From Streptomyces sp. NBC_00102 (GTDB lineage: Bacteria; Actinomycetota; Actinomycetes; Streptomycetales; Streptomycetaceae): 64,000 bases of DNA. Shown in pieces: positions 39,482 to 48,850 of this stretch (position 1 is the stretch's first letter; the number at the start of each line of letters is the position of its first letter). The stretch covers positions 4,669,501 through 4,733,500 of the forward strand of contig NZ_JAPEMC010000001.1 of assembly GCF_026343115.1 (NCBI RefSeq). The letters are read 5' to 3'. The notes below the pieces were generated by a model. The model was given only the letters and a program-made list of their open reading frames with translations. It had not been told where the DNA came from and ran no database searches. The position numbers and the translations under genes were made by a program.

Positions 39482-42121
39482 GTGAGCGAGATACCTGGGA
39501 CTGCGGGCGAGATCGTGTGGCAGAGCAGCCCGCCTGGCTCGATGTACGAGTACATCAGGGTCGCCTCCTTCTCGATCGGCCCGGACGGCCTGATCGAGCA
39601 GTGGAGCGGAAGGGCCGCCGATCTCTTCGGCATGGGCCCGCACGAGGTGATCGGCCGCGATCCCGTGGAGGCATTCATGCCTCCCGAGCTGCGGCGCGGG
39701 GGGCACCGGCAGATCCGCGAGATCCTGGACGGCAAGGAATGGACGGGCCTCGTCCCGTTCCGGATACCCGGCGAACAGGCCGTACGCGGGCTGGCCGAGG
39801 TCTACGTCATGCCCAGCGTGACGCCCACCGGGCAGCGGGCGGCGCTCTGCATCGTGGTGGACGTACGGGCGCTGCGCGCCATCGAGACGGACCTCGCCGC
39901 TTCGCAGGCAATTTTCGGCCAATCCCCCTTCGGGTTCGTCCTGTTCGGCAAGGACCTCTCCGTGGTCCGTGCGAACGAACGATTCGCCACCGTCTTCGGC
40001 GGCATGGCCGCCGACCACCGGGGGCGCCGGGCCGAGGACTATCTGACCCGCCCCGAGGCCGACCGGCTGACCGAGACCCTGAAGCGGGTGCTGGAGACCG
40101 GTGATTCCGTCACCGACCTCCGGCTCATCGGCACGGTTCCCGGCGACACCGACCGCCGCCACTGGTCCATGAACCTCTACCGGGTCCACAGCGGATCGGG
40201 GCGGCCCACCGGTGTCGCCGGACTCGCCACCGACGTCACCAGCCGGCACATCGCCGCTCGCGAGGCGGCCAGCGCCCGGCGCAATCTCCGGCTGCTCAAC
40301 GAGGCCAGTGCCCGCATCGGCAACTCCCTCGACCTGGAGACCACCGCTCGCGAACTGCTCGATGTGGCCGTACCCGGCTTCTGCGACCTCGCCACCGTCG
40401 ATCTCTTCCCCGCCGTGCTCACCGGCGCGGAGGCCCCGCCCGCGGGTGGCCCCGCGGCCGAGCCCGGGTCGGCCTCGCCGGAACTGCGCCGGGTCGCCCA
40501 GGCCAGCGCGGTCTCCGACGCCCACCCCCACGTACCCGCACCGCCGGCCGCGCAGGTGCCGTCCGCGCGGTCCGGCGAACCCCCGGCCGGCGAACCCCCG
40601 GCCGCCCGGACCGGTGCGGACGCGGAGGAGCCCGCCCTCGGAGCCGTACACCGCTACCCGCACGCCTCCGCCTGCGCCACCGCGCTGCGCACCGGGCGCG
40701 TCCACGAGGCACCCGGCGACGGTCTCGGGTTCGTCCGGTCCACGCTCGCGGTGCCGATGGTCGCCCACGACACCGTGGTCGGCCTCGTCCGCTTCTCCCG
40801 TACGAAGGGCAGTGAGCCCTTCGGCGAACGCGACCGGGACCTGGCCGGCGAGCTGGCCGCCCGCGCCGCCGTCTGCATCGACAACGCCCGCCTCTACCGC
40901 CGCGAGCACGAACGCGCGCTGATCCTCCAGCGCAGCCTGCTCCCGCCGGGCGCCCCCGAGGCGGCGGGCCTGGACATCGCCTGCCGTTACCTCCCCGGCA
41001 ACGCGGCCACCGAGGTCGGCGGCGACTGGTTCGACGTCATCGAACTGCCCGGACACCGCACGGCACTCGTCGTCGGCGACGTCATGGGGCGCGGGCTGCG
41101 CGCCGCCGTCGCCATGGGCGAACTCCGCACCGCCGTGAGGACGCTCGCCCTGCTGGACCTGGAACCCGCCGAGGTGCTCTCCGCGCTGGACGAGGTCGCC
41201 CGCGGCCTCGGCACCCCCGGTGGCGGCGACCGGCCCGAGGGCGGGGGCACCCAGTGGCCCTCCCGCGCCCTCCAGAAGTCCCGCGAGGCCGACCTCTCCG
41301 AGGTGTACCTCGCGACCTGCGTGTACGCGGTCTACGACCCGGTCACCCGGCGCTGCACCTTCGCCAACGCGGGCCATCTGCCGCCCGCGGTCGTCGAACC
41401 CGGCCAGGAGGCCCGGCTCCTCGACGTACCGCCGGGGATGCCCCTCGGCGTCGGCGGCGAGCCCTTCGAGGAGGTGGTGGTCGAGCTCGCCGAGGGTTCC
41501 CTGCTCACCCTCTACACGGACGGCCTCGTGGAGTCGAGGGACCACCCGCTGGACGAGGGCCTCGAAGCGCTCCGTACCGCCCTCACCGGACCCCGGATGC
41601 GGCTGGAGGCGGCCTGCGACCACGTGCTGGCCGCCCTGGACACCCGGCACGGCGAGGACGACATCGCCCTGCTGATGGCCCGTATCCAGGGGCTGCCCGA
41701 AGAAGCGGTCGGCGACTGGACGCTGCCCCGGGAGCCGCGTTCGGTCGGCCGGGCCCGCGAACTGGCCCGCCGGCGGCTCACCGAGTGGAACCTCGACGAC
41801 CTGGTGGACACCACCGAACTCCTGGTCAGTGAGCTCGTCACCAACGCGCTGCGCTACGGCGAGGGCGAGATCCGGCTCCGGCTGCTGCGCGACCGCACCC
41901 TGGTGTGCGAGGTCTGGGACGCCGGCCTCGTCCAGCCGCGCCGCCGCCGGGCCCGCGACACCGACGAGGGCGGCCGGGGGCTCCAGCTCGTCGGGCTGCT
42001 CAGCGCGGCCTGGGGATCCCGGCGCACCCCGCGCGGCAAGACCGTCTGGTTCGAACTCGCCCTGCCGGACGGGCAGCCGGCCGCCGAGCTCTCGGTCGAA
42101 CAGCTGCTCAGCATGTACTAG
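39482..42121 (+). CDS. PAS-PAS-GAF-PP2C-HATPase signalling protein
   Basis: Large cytoplasmic regulator of 879 residues. Two PAS regions (about 15-130 and 140-260), then a GAF domain (about 275-475) interrupted by a proline/alanine-rich insertion, then the SpoIIE/PP2C domain (about 480-735; [30 protein letters not shown]) and a C-terminal HATPase (about 750-865; TELLVSELVTNALRYG, DEGGRGLQLVGLL). GTG at 39482 has GGAGGGG upstream. The combination gives opposing phosphatase and kinase-like domains in one chain. It may act with the free HATPase upstream. Confidence 0.93.
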   Translation: MSEIPGTAGEIVWQSSPPGSMYEYIRVASFSIGPDGLIEQWSGRAADLFGMGPHEVIGRDPVEAFMPPELRRGGHRQIREILDGKEWTGLVPFRIPGEQAVRGLAEVYVMPSVTPTGQRAALCIVVDVRALRAIETDLAASQAIFGQSPFGFVLFGKDLSVVRANERFATVFGGMAADHRGRRAEDYLTRPEADRLTETLKRVLETGDSVTDLRLIGTVPGDTDRRHWSMNLYRVHSGSGRPTGVAGLATDVTSRHIAAREAASARRNLRLLNEASARIGNSLDLETTARELLDVAVPGFCDLATVDLFPAVLTGAEAPPAGGPAAEPGSASPELRRVAQASAVSDAHPHVPAPPAAQVPSARSGEPPAGEPPAARTGADAEEPALGAVHRYPHASACATALRTGRVHEAPGDGLGFVRSTLAVPMVAHDTVVGLVRFSRTKGSEPFGERDRDLAGELAARAAVCIDNARLYRREHERALILQRSLLPPGAPEAAGLDIACRYLPGNAATEVGGDWFDVIELPGHRTALVVGDVMGRGLRAAVAMGELRTAVRTLALLDLEPAEVLSALDEVARGLGTPGGGDRPEGGGTQWPSRALQKSREADLSEVYLATCVYAVYDPVTRRCTFANAGHLPPAVVEPGQEARLLDVPPGMPLGVGGEPFEEVVVELAEGSLLTLYTDGLVESRDHPLDEGLEALRTALTGPRMRLEAACDHVLAALDTRHGEDDIALLMARIQGLPEEAVGDWTLPREPRSVGRARELARRRLTEWNLDDLVDTTELLVSELVTNALRYGEGEIRLRLLRDRTLVCEVWDAGLVQPRRRRARDTDEGGRGLQLVGLLSAAWGSRRTPRGKTVWFELALPDGQPAAELSVEQLLSMY

Positions 42122-42152
42122 GCACGTACTGACACGAGGAACGCGAGGGACG

Positions 42153-42196
42153 AAAGGGGCGGGACGGGCGGTTCATCGCGCCCGTCCCGCCCCTTT
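42153..42196. terminator. bidirectional terminator between PP2C and PspA genes
   Basis: Perfect 18-base inverted repeat (42153-42170 and 42179-42196) with an 8-base loop; the T-run lies on the plus side. Confidence 0.88.
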
Positions 42197-42205
42197 TCCC
42201 GCGTG

Positions 42206-42274
42206 TCCCCTGCGGCCGTTCCGTCCCGTCCCCTGCGGCCGTTCCGTCCCGTCCCCTGCGGTCGTTCCGTCTCG
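42206..42274. repeat. three-copy 23-base tandem repeat
   Basis: Units begin at 42206, 42229 and 42252 (TCCCCTGCGGCCGTTCCGTC plus CCG); the third has two or three substitutions. It lies between the convergent PP2C and pspA genes, just past the terminator. Confidence 0.85.
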
Positions 42275-42294
42275 CGCGCGGTCCGCCGGGCGTG

Positions 42295-43008
42295 TCAGGA
42301 GGGCGACTTCAGCGCGGCGAGGCGCGCCTCGACCTCCGCGCTGTCGCCCATGCTGTCGAGCTGCTCGAACTGCGCGTCGAGCGAGGACGCGGCCAGCTCC
42401 TGCTTGCCCACCGCCTTCGCCTCCTCGCGCCGGACCTTGTCCTCGAAGCGGTTCAGCTCGCTGGTCGGGTCGAGTACGTCGATGGACTTCACCGCGTCCA
42501 TCATCCTGTTCTGGGCCTGCGCGGACTTGGCGCGGGCCACCAGCTCGTCCCGCTTCGCCTTCAACTCGCCGAGCTTCGCCTTCATCTGGTCGAGCCCCGA
42601 CTTGAGCTTGTCCACCACCTCGGTCTGCGAGGCGATGGTCGGCTCGGCCGTCCGCGCCTCCTTCTCCGACTGGACCTGACGGCCCAGGGCGACCTTCGCG
42701 AGGTTGTCGAACTTGTCCGCCTCCGCCACCGAGCCGGCGGCCCGCAGCTCGTCCGCCTTCCGGCTGGCCGCGAGTGCCTTGCCGCCCCACTCCTTCGCCG
42801 CCGCCACGTCCTCCGCGTGGTCCTGCTCCATCAGCCGCAGATTGCCGATGGTGGCGGCGACCGCCTGCTCGGCCTCCGCGATGTTGTTGGTGTAGTCGCG
42901 GATCAGCTGGTCCAGCATCTTCTGCGGGTCCTCGGCCTGATCGATGAGCGCGTTGATGTTGGCCTTCGCGAGCTGGGTGACCCGGCCGAGAATCGTCTGC
43001 TTCGACAT
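42295..43008 (-). CDS. pspA: PspA/IM30-family membrane stress protein
   Basis: Coiled-coil protein of 237 residues matching PspA/Vipp1: N-terminal amphipathic region (KQTILGRVTQLAKANINALI), DQAEDPQKMLDQLIRDY and a long heptad-rich body to about 215. Such ESCRT-III-like proteins polymerise on damaged membranes. ATG at 43008 has GGAGAG upstream. It follows the TPM-domain gene on the same strand with 142 bases between, and co-transcription is plausible. Confidence 0.93.
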   Translation of the reverse strand: MSKQTILGRVTQLAKANINALIDQAEDPQKMLDQLIRDYTNNIAEAEQAVAATIGNLRLMEQDHAEDVAAAKEWGGKALAASRKADELRAAGSVAEADKFDNLAKVALGRQVQSEKEARTAEPTIASQTEVVDKLKSGLDQMKAKLGELKAKRDELVARAKSAQAQNRMMDAVKSIDVLDPTSELNRFEDKVRREEAKAVGKQELAASSLDAQFEQLDSMGDSAEVEARLAALKSPS

Positions 43009-43150
43009 GGGAGCTTCTCTCCTGGAGTGGGACGGGCGGTGCGGTGGGACGTGCGGTGCAGGTGGTGCAGGCGGTGCCGGTGGTGCAGGTAGTGCGGGAG
43101 TACGGGACCGGGGCTGCCGCGCACCGGCGCCACCGGGCGCGGGCCGCCGG

Positions 43151-45289
43151 TCAGAAGCGGCCACCGCCGCCTCTGCGGCCCCGCGTCCCCCCGCCGCCGA
43201 AGCTGCCGGGCCCGGCGCCGCCGAAGCCGCCGCCTCCGAACCCGCCGCCACCGCCGAACCCGCCGCCGAACCCGCGCCCGCCCCGCCCGCCGCCGAGCAT
43301 TCCGCCGAGGAGGATGCCGCCCAGGACCGCTCCGCCCATACCGCCGCCACCGCCCCGCGTCCCGCCCGGACCGGACCGGCTGTCGAAGGCGCGTACGTCC
43401 TGTTCGGCGAGGGCCTGGGCCTGCCCGGCGAGCGCGTCGGCGCGCTGCGCCTCGGCGAGGGCGCGCTGCGGATCGCCGCCCGCCGCCAACTGCCCGGCCT
43501 GCTCCGCGTGGCGCTGGGCCTCCGCGAGCCGGGTACGGGCCGTGCTGCCGACCGCGCCCCGGTGGGTGGTGATGTAGTCGGCGGCGGCCGAGATCGCGGA
43601 GCGCGCGGTCAGCATCGCCTGGTCCAGCAGCGGACGGGCCCGGGTGTTGCCCTGGTCCCGCTCGCGGGCCCCCGCCAGCGACTCGTCCAGCGCCGCGTCC
43701 GTCTCCTCCAGCCTGCGCAGCGCGTCGATCGGGTCGTACGCTCCGGCCGCCACCTCACCGCGTACGTCCTCCAGCACCGCCTCCGCCCGGCCGATCCGCC
43801 CCTGGAGATCGGCCGTGGACACGCCCTGCGCGGTACCCCGCAGCAGCCCGCGCGCGTCCGCGAGGTCCGTCTCCATCTCGGTGAGCGCGGCCGGGATGCG
43901 GGACGCCGCCTCGTCCAGCTCGGTGGCCCGCCGCTCCACGGCGTCGACCAGGGTGGCGGCCTGGCGTACCGCGCTCTCCGCCGCCCGTACGAACACGGCG
44001 GCCCGCGCGTTGTCGCCGCCGTCCACCGCCTGGCGGGCCTGGTTGAGCGTGGAGGTGGCGAAGACCAGCCGCTCCTTGGCCTGTTCGACATCGCCCGCGA
44101 CGGGGGCGGCGGCCGACGGCGCGTACCGGACGCGCATCGCGTCCAGCGTCGAACTCGCCGTCGCGGTGCGGCCGGCGAGGTCGCGGAAGGTCGCCTCCAC
44201 CTCCGCCAGTGCCTGCGGGGCGTTCTGCTCCAGGGCCCGCAGCCGGTCGAAGTCGGCCGACACCGCGTCGAGTTGCTCGTCGGCCGCGGTGCAGCGGCTG
44301 ATGATCTCCGCCAGCATCCGGCGCTGGGTCGGCTCGTCCTCCGGGATCGCGTCGTCGAGTTGCTGACGGAGCCGGAAGGACGCGGTCAGCTCACCCTTGG
44401 CACGTGTCACCGCAGCGGCGAACGGGGCCGCCGCCTCTTCGCCGAACTGGGCCGAAGCGAAGCCGAGTTCCTCCTCGCTGGTGCGGACCGCGTCGTCCGT
44501 GTCGACCAGCAACTCCTTGGCGCGGGCGTCCAGCTCGGGCAGCGGGACCGGCGGTTCGGCGGGCGCCGCCGCCCCGGGAGCCCCCGGGCCCCAGCCGGTG
44601 GCGGCAGGCGTCGTGCGGCTCCGGGCGCGCCGCTTGCGCCGGGAGAAGGCATACACCGCGACCAGGAGCACCGCGACGAGCAGGACCGCGGGAAGCAGGA
44701 AGTCCCCGGCGTCCGTACCGCCCGAACCGCTCGAACCGGGGTCGGCCGGGCCGGGGGAGAGCGAGGGGGAGGGCACCGGCTGGTCCGCGAGCACCGCCGT
44801 GTAACCGTTCGCCGCGCCGATCGCCGCTCCCGCCCAGTCGTTGACCCGCAGCGCCGGCACGATGGCGGTGCTCGCCACGTCCCGCAGCTGCGCGTCGGTG
44901 AGCCGGGACGCCTCGTCCACGGAGTACGCGTACTGCCGGTCGTGGGTCGCGACCGCCAGCAGCACGTCGTCCTGGCCCAGGCCGTTACGGGTGGCGGTCT
45001 CGTCGGCCCAGCTCTGCGAGGAGCGGCCGGAGAAGTCGCGCACGTACACGACGAAGAGCTGCACCCGCCGCTCGTCGAAGAGCCGGTCGAGAGCCGCCTC
45101 CACCTCCCCGGTACGGTCCCCGAGCGCCCCGCTCCGGTCGGTGATCTGCCCGTCCCTGGAGAGCGTGACGGGGTTGTCGGCCCACGCGGGGGCGGTGGTC
45201 CCGGCGGCCAGCCAGCAGGCCGCGAACAGCACGCCGAGCAGGGCCCGGCAGGGCCGGGAGCTGCGGATTCGACTCGCGGGAGGCGTCAC
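43151..45289 (-). CDS. TPM-domain membrane protein with coiled coil and glycine-rich tail
   Basis: Exported protein of about 712 residues. Signal peptide or anchor near residues 12-38, a TPM (DUF477) domain outside the membrane (about 45-175; DDVLLAVATHDRQYAYSVDE), a transmembrane segment (FLLPAVLLVAVLLVAVYAF), then a long cytoplasmic helical region rich in Ala/Glu/Arg and a 70-residue Gly/Phe-rich tail (GGGFGGGGGFGG). GTG at 45289 is preferred over ATG at 45334, whose extra residues do not look like a signal. Neighbouring pspA suggests a membrane-stress role. Confidence 0.85.
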   Translation of the reverse strand: MTPPASRIRSSRPCRALLGVLFAACWLAAGTTAPAWADNPVTLSRDGQITDRSGALGDRTGEVEAALDRLFDERRVQLFVVYVRDFSGRSSQSWADETATRNGLGQDDVLLAVATHDRQYAYSVDEASRLTDAQLRDVASTAIVPALRVNDWAGAAIGAANGYTAVLADQPVPSPSLSPGPADPGSSGSGGTDAGDFLLPAVLLVAVLLVAVYAFSRRKRRARSRTTPAATGWGPGAPGAAAPAEPPVPLPELDARAKELLVDTDDAVRTSEEELGFASAQFGEEAAAPFAAAVTRAKGELTASFRLRQQLDDAIPEDEPTQRRMLAEIISRCTAADEQLDAVSADFDRLRALEQNAPQALAEVEATFRDLAGRTATASSTLDAMRVRYAPSAAAPVAGDVEQAKERLVFATSTLNQARQAVDGGDNARAAVFVRAAESAVRQAATLVDAVERRATELDEAASRIPAALTEMETDLADARGLLRGTAQGVSTADLQGRIGRAEAVLEDVRGEVAAGAYDPIDALRRLEETDAALDESLAGARERDQGNTRARPLLDQAMLTARSAISAAADYITTHRGAVGSTARTRLAEAQRHAEQAGQLAAGGDPQRALAEAQRADALAGQAQALAEQDVRAFDSRSGPGGTRGGGGGMGGAVLGGILLGGMLGGGRGGRGFGGGFGGGGGFGGGGFGGAGPGSFGGGGTRGRRGGGGRF

Positions 45290-45450
45290 ATCCAGGAGGC
45301 TATGGCCAGGTTTCGGCCCCCGCGACCCGAGCATCCGGCGGGGCGCCGGGCCTGGGAGGGGCCGGCGCGAGCGGGGCGGTCCACAGGGGTGAGTACGTGA
45401 CGTACGTGACGGGTGGCGTCATTCTGGTGAGGAAGCTGGAGGAGGGCTAC

Positions 45451-45867
45451 GTGTCCGCAGTGCACTACGAGAGCTACACGGAAGCGCGCACGCACTTCAA
45501 GGATCTCCTCGATGCGGCAGGCGAGGGTCGAGTGGCGACAGTCCGCCGGGATTCCGGCCGGGCCGCCGTGGTCGATGCCGAGCGACTCCGTCACCATCTG
45601 TCATTGGTCTGCCCGAGGAAGGCGCAGACCATCGCGGAGGCCGGAGGCTGGTCGATCTTCATTCCGGGGCTCCCGGTAGCGGCGGACGGAGCGACCTTCG
45701 ACGAGGCCATCAATGAAATGGTCGACGCTCTGCGTGAGTACGCCGAGGACTGGCAGGATCGACTGAGTACTGCACCCAATCACCGTGACGACTGGGGTCT
45801 GGTGCAGCTGATCGGTCTGAGTGACGACCAGCAGCTTGCCGCCTGGCTGGTCGGACGGGGCCGGTGA
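45451..45867 (+). CDS. Phd-like antitoxin of a toxin-antitoxin-type pair
   Basis: Protein of about 138 residues. The first 50 residues (VHYESYTEARTHFKDLLDAA, VATVRRDSGRAAVVDAERLR) form a Phd/YefM-like fold; the C-terminal half resembles HicB-type helical sequence (GATFDEAINEMVDALREYAE). GTG at 45451 is chosen for its strong GGAGGAGGG site; an upstream start at 45397 is possible. The stop overlaps the partner's GTG by 4 bases. Confidence 0.82.
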   Translation: MSAVHYESYTEARTHFKDLLDAAGEGRVATVRRDSGRAAVVDAERLRHHLSLVCPRKAQTIAEAGGWSIFIPGLPVAADGATFDEAINEMVDALREYAEDWQDRLSTAPNHRDDWGLVQLIGLSDDQQLAAWLVGRGR

Positions 45868-46289
45868 ACCGGCCGCAGCCGGACCGTGAGCGCCATGAGA
45901 AATTCTGTGTGGTCGAGAAGTGGGAGCGGGTTCGCGATGCGCGCGGGCCTACGGGTACGCATCACCTCACCTACGAACTGACGCTGCACGACGCGCGGGT
46001 CCTGCGCACGAGGATCTCCCATCCGGTGGACCGCACGGTCCATGGCGCGGGGATGTGGGAGCACATCCTTCGCGATCAGCTTGACGTCTCCGAGGACGAA
46101 TTCTGGGACTGCGTGCTTGACGGCCGACTCCCGGACCGGGGAGTCCCGGCAATGCCGAAGGAAGCTCTGCCTGCCGAGCTGGTGTACTTGCTGATCCACC
46201 GGGCCGGTCTGGCGGAGGAGACGGTGGCCGGGCTCACCAAGGAAGAGGCGGTGGACCGGCTCCGTCGGTACTGGGCCGAGGGGCCCTGA
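45864..46289 (+). CDS. putative toxin (cytotoxic translational repressor annotation)
   Basis: Protein of 141 residues beginning NRPQPDRERHEKFCVVEKWE, with THHLTYELTLHDARVLRTRI and a helical C-terminus. It has no RelE, MazF or VapC motif. Streptomyces homologues paired with this antitoxin type are annotated as cytotoxic translational repressors, as I recall. GTG at 45864 overlaps the antitoxin stop (GTGA), so translational coupling is expected. Toxicity is unproven. Confidence 0.75.
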   Translation: MNRPQPDRERHEKFCVVEKWERVRDARGPTGTHHLTYELTLHDARVLRTRISHPVDRTVHGAGMWEHILRDQLDVSEDEFWDCVLDGRLPDRGVPAMPKEALPAELVYLLIHRAGLAEETVAGLTKEEAVDRLRRYWAEGP

Positions 46290-46562
46290 GCGCAGGCGGG
46301 TAGGGCAACCCGCCCGGGAGTGTGCGGGGGATGGCTGTAGGCGCGCCTGCCCGTACCGAACCGCCGCCCCAAGCGCGGGCAACCCCGGCGGCGCGTGGCG
46401 GACATGCCGACGGCGCGGCCGGAGTGTGGGCTTCGGCCGCGCCGGGGCGTGGTTCGGTGGAGGCCGGCGGCGGGTCAGGACCGTCGTCCGCACCGGGTGG
46501 GGAGCCGGTCAGGAACTCCCCTGTTCAGGGGCGGCGGCGCCAGTGGGCCGCCGGTGCCGGGA

Positions 46563-47765
46563 TCAGCCCGCGAGGCGCGGGAGTTCGCGGGTGCGGCCCA
46601 GCGAGCCCAGCCACTTCGCGGAGTCGCGGGCGGTGCGCTCGAAGGTCTCCAGGTCCACGGCGATCAGGCCGAAGGTCGGCTTGAACGAGCCCCACTCGTA
46701 GTTGTCGAGCGCGCTCCACGCCAGGTAGCCCTGGATGTTGAGGCCGTCCTCCAGACCGGCGGCGACCTCGTTCAGCGCACCGGCGTAGTAGTCGGCGCGG
46801 CGGGTGTCGTCGTCGGTGGCGATGCCGTTCTCGGTCACGATCAGCGCGACGTCGGGGCCGACCAGCTCGGCGGTGTGGCGCAGCGCGTGGCCGACCGCGC
46901 TGGGGTAGTACTCCCACTGGGTGAGGGTGCGCTCGACGTCGGCGGGCGCCGGGATCGGGCCGTCGGTGCCGATCTTCGTACGGGTGTAGGACTGCACGCC
47001 GATCCAGTCGTCGCCGCGCGAGGCCTCGATGAAGACGTCCTCGCGGGGCTGGCGGTACGCGGCGGTGACGGCCTCGGCGCCCGGCTCGGCCTGGTAGACC
47101 TGGTTGGCGACGGACCAGCCGACCTTGATCGCCGGGTCGATCGCGCGGACCTCCTTCACGGCCGCGTGGTGCGCGGCGACGACGGCGACGGTGGTGTCCT
47201 CGTCGGGGAAGGGCAGACCGGCCGGCGGGAAGCCGATCTCGCCGCGCTTGGCGAGTCCCGCCATCACGGCGATCATGTTCGGCTCGTTGATGGTGCAGAC
47301 GTGGCTGACGTCCGAGGCGATGACCGGGGCGCAGGCGGAGACGTACCGGGCGAACAGCTCGACGGCACCCTCGGCCGTCCAGCCGCCGCGCGCCTCGAAC
47401 CACTGCGGCACGGTGAAGTGGTGCAGGGTGATCATCGGGCGCAGGCCGCGGGCGACGGCGCCTTCCACCATGCGGCGGTAGTGGGCCAGTTCGGCGCGGG
47501 AGAAGTGGCCCTCGGCCGGCTCGATGCGCGCCCACTCGATGGAGAACCGGTAGTCGGTGAAGCCGAGGGAGGCCAGGAGGTCCATGTCCTCGTCCCAGCG
47601 GTGGTAGCTGTCGCACGCGTCCAGGCTGGGCTCCTGGATGTTGGTGCCGGCGGAGTGCTCCTTGACCCACCAGTCGCTGTTGGTGTTGTTGCCCTCGATC
47701 TGGTGGGCGGCGGTGGAGGCGCCCCACAGGAAGCCTTCGGGGAACTGGACCGGGGTGTGCGTCAT
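46563..47765 (-). CDS. GH1-family beta-glucosidase
   Basis: Protein of 400 residues without signal peptide, so cytoplasmic. GH1 landmarks are FPEGFLWGASTAAHQIEGNN at the start, the acid/base Glu in CTINEPN and the nucleophile Glu in LIVTENGIA. Likely hydrolyses beta-linked disaccharides imported by the adjacent ABC transporter. ATG at 47765. It is somewhat shorter than the common 450-480 residues. It is the last gene of the cluster, 173 bases after the second permease gene. Confidence 0.93.
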   Translation of the reverse strand: MTHTPVQFPEGFLWGASTAAHQIEGNNTNSDWWVKEHSAGTNIQEPSLDACDSYHRWDEDMDLLASLGFTDYRFSIEWARIEPAEGHFSRAELAHYRRMVEGAVARGLRPMITLHHFTVPQWFEARGGWTAEGAVELFARYVSACAPVIASDVSHVCTINEPNMIAVMAGLAKRGEIGFPPAGLPFPDEDTTVAVVAAHHAAVKEVRAIDPAIKVGWSVANQVYQAEPGAEAVTAAYRQPREDVFIEASRGDDWIGVQSYTRTKIGTDGPIPAPADVERTLTQWEYYPSAVGHALRHTAELVGPDVALIVTENGIATDDDTRRADYYAGALNEVAAGLEDGLNIQGYLAWSALDNYEWGSFKPTFGLIAVDLETFERTARDSAKWLGSLGRTRELPRLAG

Positions 47766-47827
47766 CGCGGAGTGTCTTTCTGGTGCGTGAGGGGGCGGGC
47801 TCGCGGCTCTCCGTGCGCGGCCCGTGC

Positions 47828-47879
47828 GGGGTGGTGCGTGGTGGTGCGGGTGGTGCAGGTGGTGCGTGGTGGTGCGGGT
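47828..47879. repeat. GGTGGTGC-type short repeat
   Basis: GGTGGTGC recurs about five times with 1-3-base spacers in the gap between the second permease gene and the GH1 gene. A similar but looser series is seen at about 43060-43095, between the pspA start and the TPM gene end. Confidence 0.7.
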
Positions 47880-47938
47880 GTCAGGGGGTCCGCGCCGGGC
47901 GGGGCGCGGACCGGGGCGGCCGGACGTGCGGGCGGGCC

Positions 47939-48850
47939 CTACTTCATGCCGGCGGTGGCGATGCCCTGGGTGAAGTGGCGCTGCAGGGCGATGAAGAGGA
48001 TCAGCACCGGCAGGACCACGAGGAAGGCACCGGCCATCAGTACGCCGTTCGATCCGCCGGCCTTGTTCGGGTCGGTGGCGAAGGTCGCGAGCGCGACCGG
48101 CAACGTGTACTTGTCCGGGTCGTTGGTCGCGATCAGCGGCCAGACGAAGTTGTTCCAGGAACCGAGGAAGGTGAAGATCGAGAGCGTCGCGAGGGCGGGC
48201 TTCACCAGCGGCATCACGATCCGCCAGAAGATGTACCACTCGCTCGCGCCGTCCATCCGGGCCGCTTCCAGCAGCTCGTCCGGGATCGCCTGCATGAACT
48301 GCCGCATCAGGAAGACCCCGAAGGCGCCCGCCGCGAACGGCAGCACCAGACCCGCGTACGAGTCGATCAGGCCGAGCTTGCTCATCAGGACGAAGAGCGG
48401 CAGCAGCATCAGGTTGCCGGGCACCATCAGCGCACCCAGCACGAGGCCGAAGATCTTGTTCTGGCCGGCGAACTTCAGCTTGGCCAGCGCGTAGCCGAGC
48501 ATCGAGCAGAACACCAGATTGCAGACGGTGACCAGCACCGCCACGATCACGGAGTTCATGAAGTAGAGCGGCAGGTCCAGCTTGTCGAGCAGTTCGCGGA
48601 AGTTGTCCAGCGTCCAGTGGGACGGGATCCAGACCGGCGGGCTGGCCGAGAGGTCGGCCGTCGTCTTGAAGGACGAGAGCGCCATCCAGAGGAACGGCGC
48701 GGACATGACCAGCAGTCCGACCGAGAGCAGCACGTAGACGAGGGCGCGGCCGGGACGCAGGCCCTTCCCCTTCGGCGCGGAGCCCGTGGACGGGGACCGT
48801 CCCTCCGTCGGCGCCGTCCGCAGCGTGCCGGGTGCGTTGGTGGCGCTCAT
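47939..48850 (-). CDS. sugar ABC transporter permease, MalG-type
   Basis: Carbohydrate permease of 303 residues with six hydrophobic segments and the EAA loop (IPDELLEAARMDGASEWYIF). Pairs with the MalF-type permease. Start ATG at 48850 overlaps the upstream gene's stop by 4 bases. No ATPase is in the cluster, so a shared MsiK-type ATPase is probably used, as in other Streptomyces sugar importers (inference). Confidence 0.94.
   Translation of the reverse strand: MSATNAPGTLRTAPTEGRSPSTGSAPKGKGLRPGRALVYVLLSVGLLVMSAPFLWMALSSFKTTADLSASPPVWIPSHWTLDNFRELLDKLDLPLYFMNSVIVAVLVTVCNLVFCSMLGYALAKLKFAGQNKIFGLVLGALMVPGNLMLLPLFVLMSKLGLIDSYAGLVLPFAAGAFGVFLMRQFMQAIPDELLEAARMDGASEWYIFWRIVMPLVKPALATLSIFTFLGSWNNFVWPLIATNDPDKYTLPVALATFATDPNKAGGSNGVLMAGAFLVVLPVLILFIALQRHFTQGIATAGMK

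Noticed and set aside
39035..41650. 871-residue minus-strand frame
   Set aside because: Shadow of the PAS/GAF/PP2C gene and its upstream HATPase gene.
47820..47885. CRISPR array
   Set aside because: GGTGGTGC units are too short and have no spacers of regular length.
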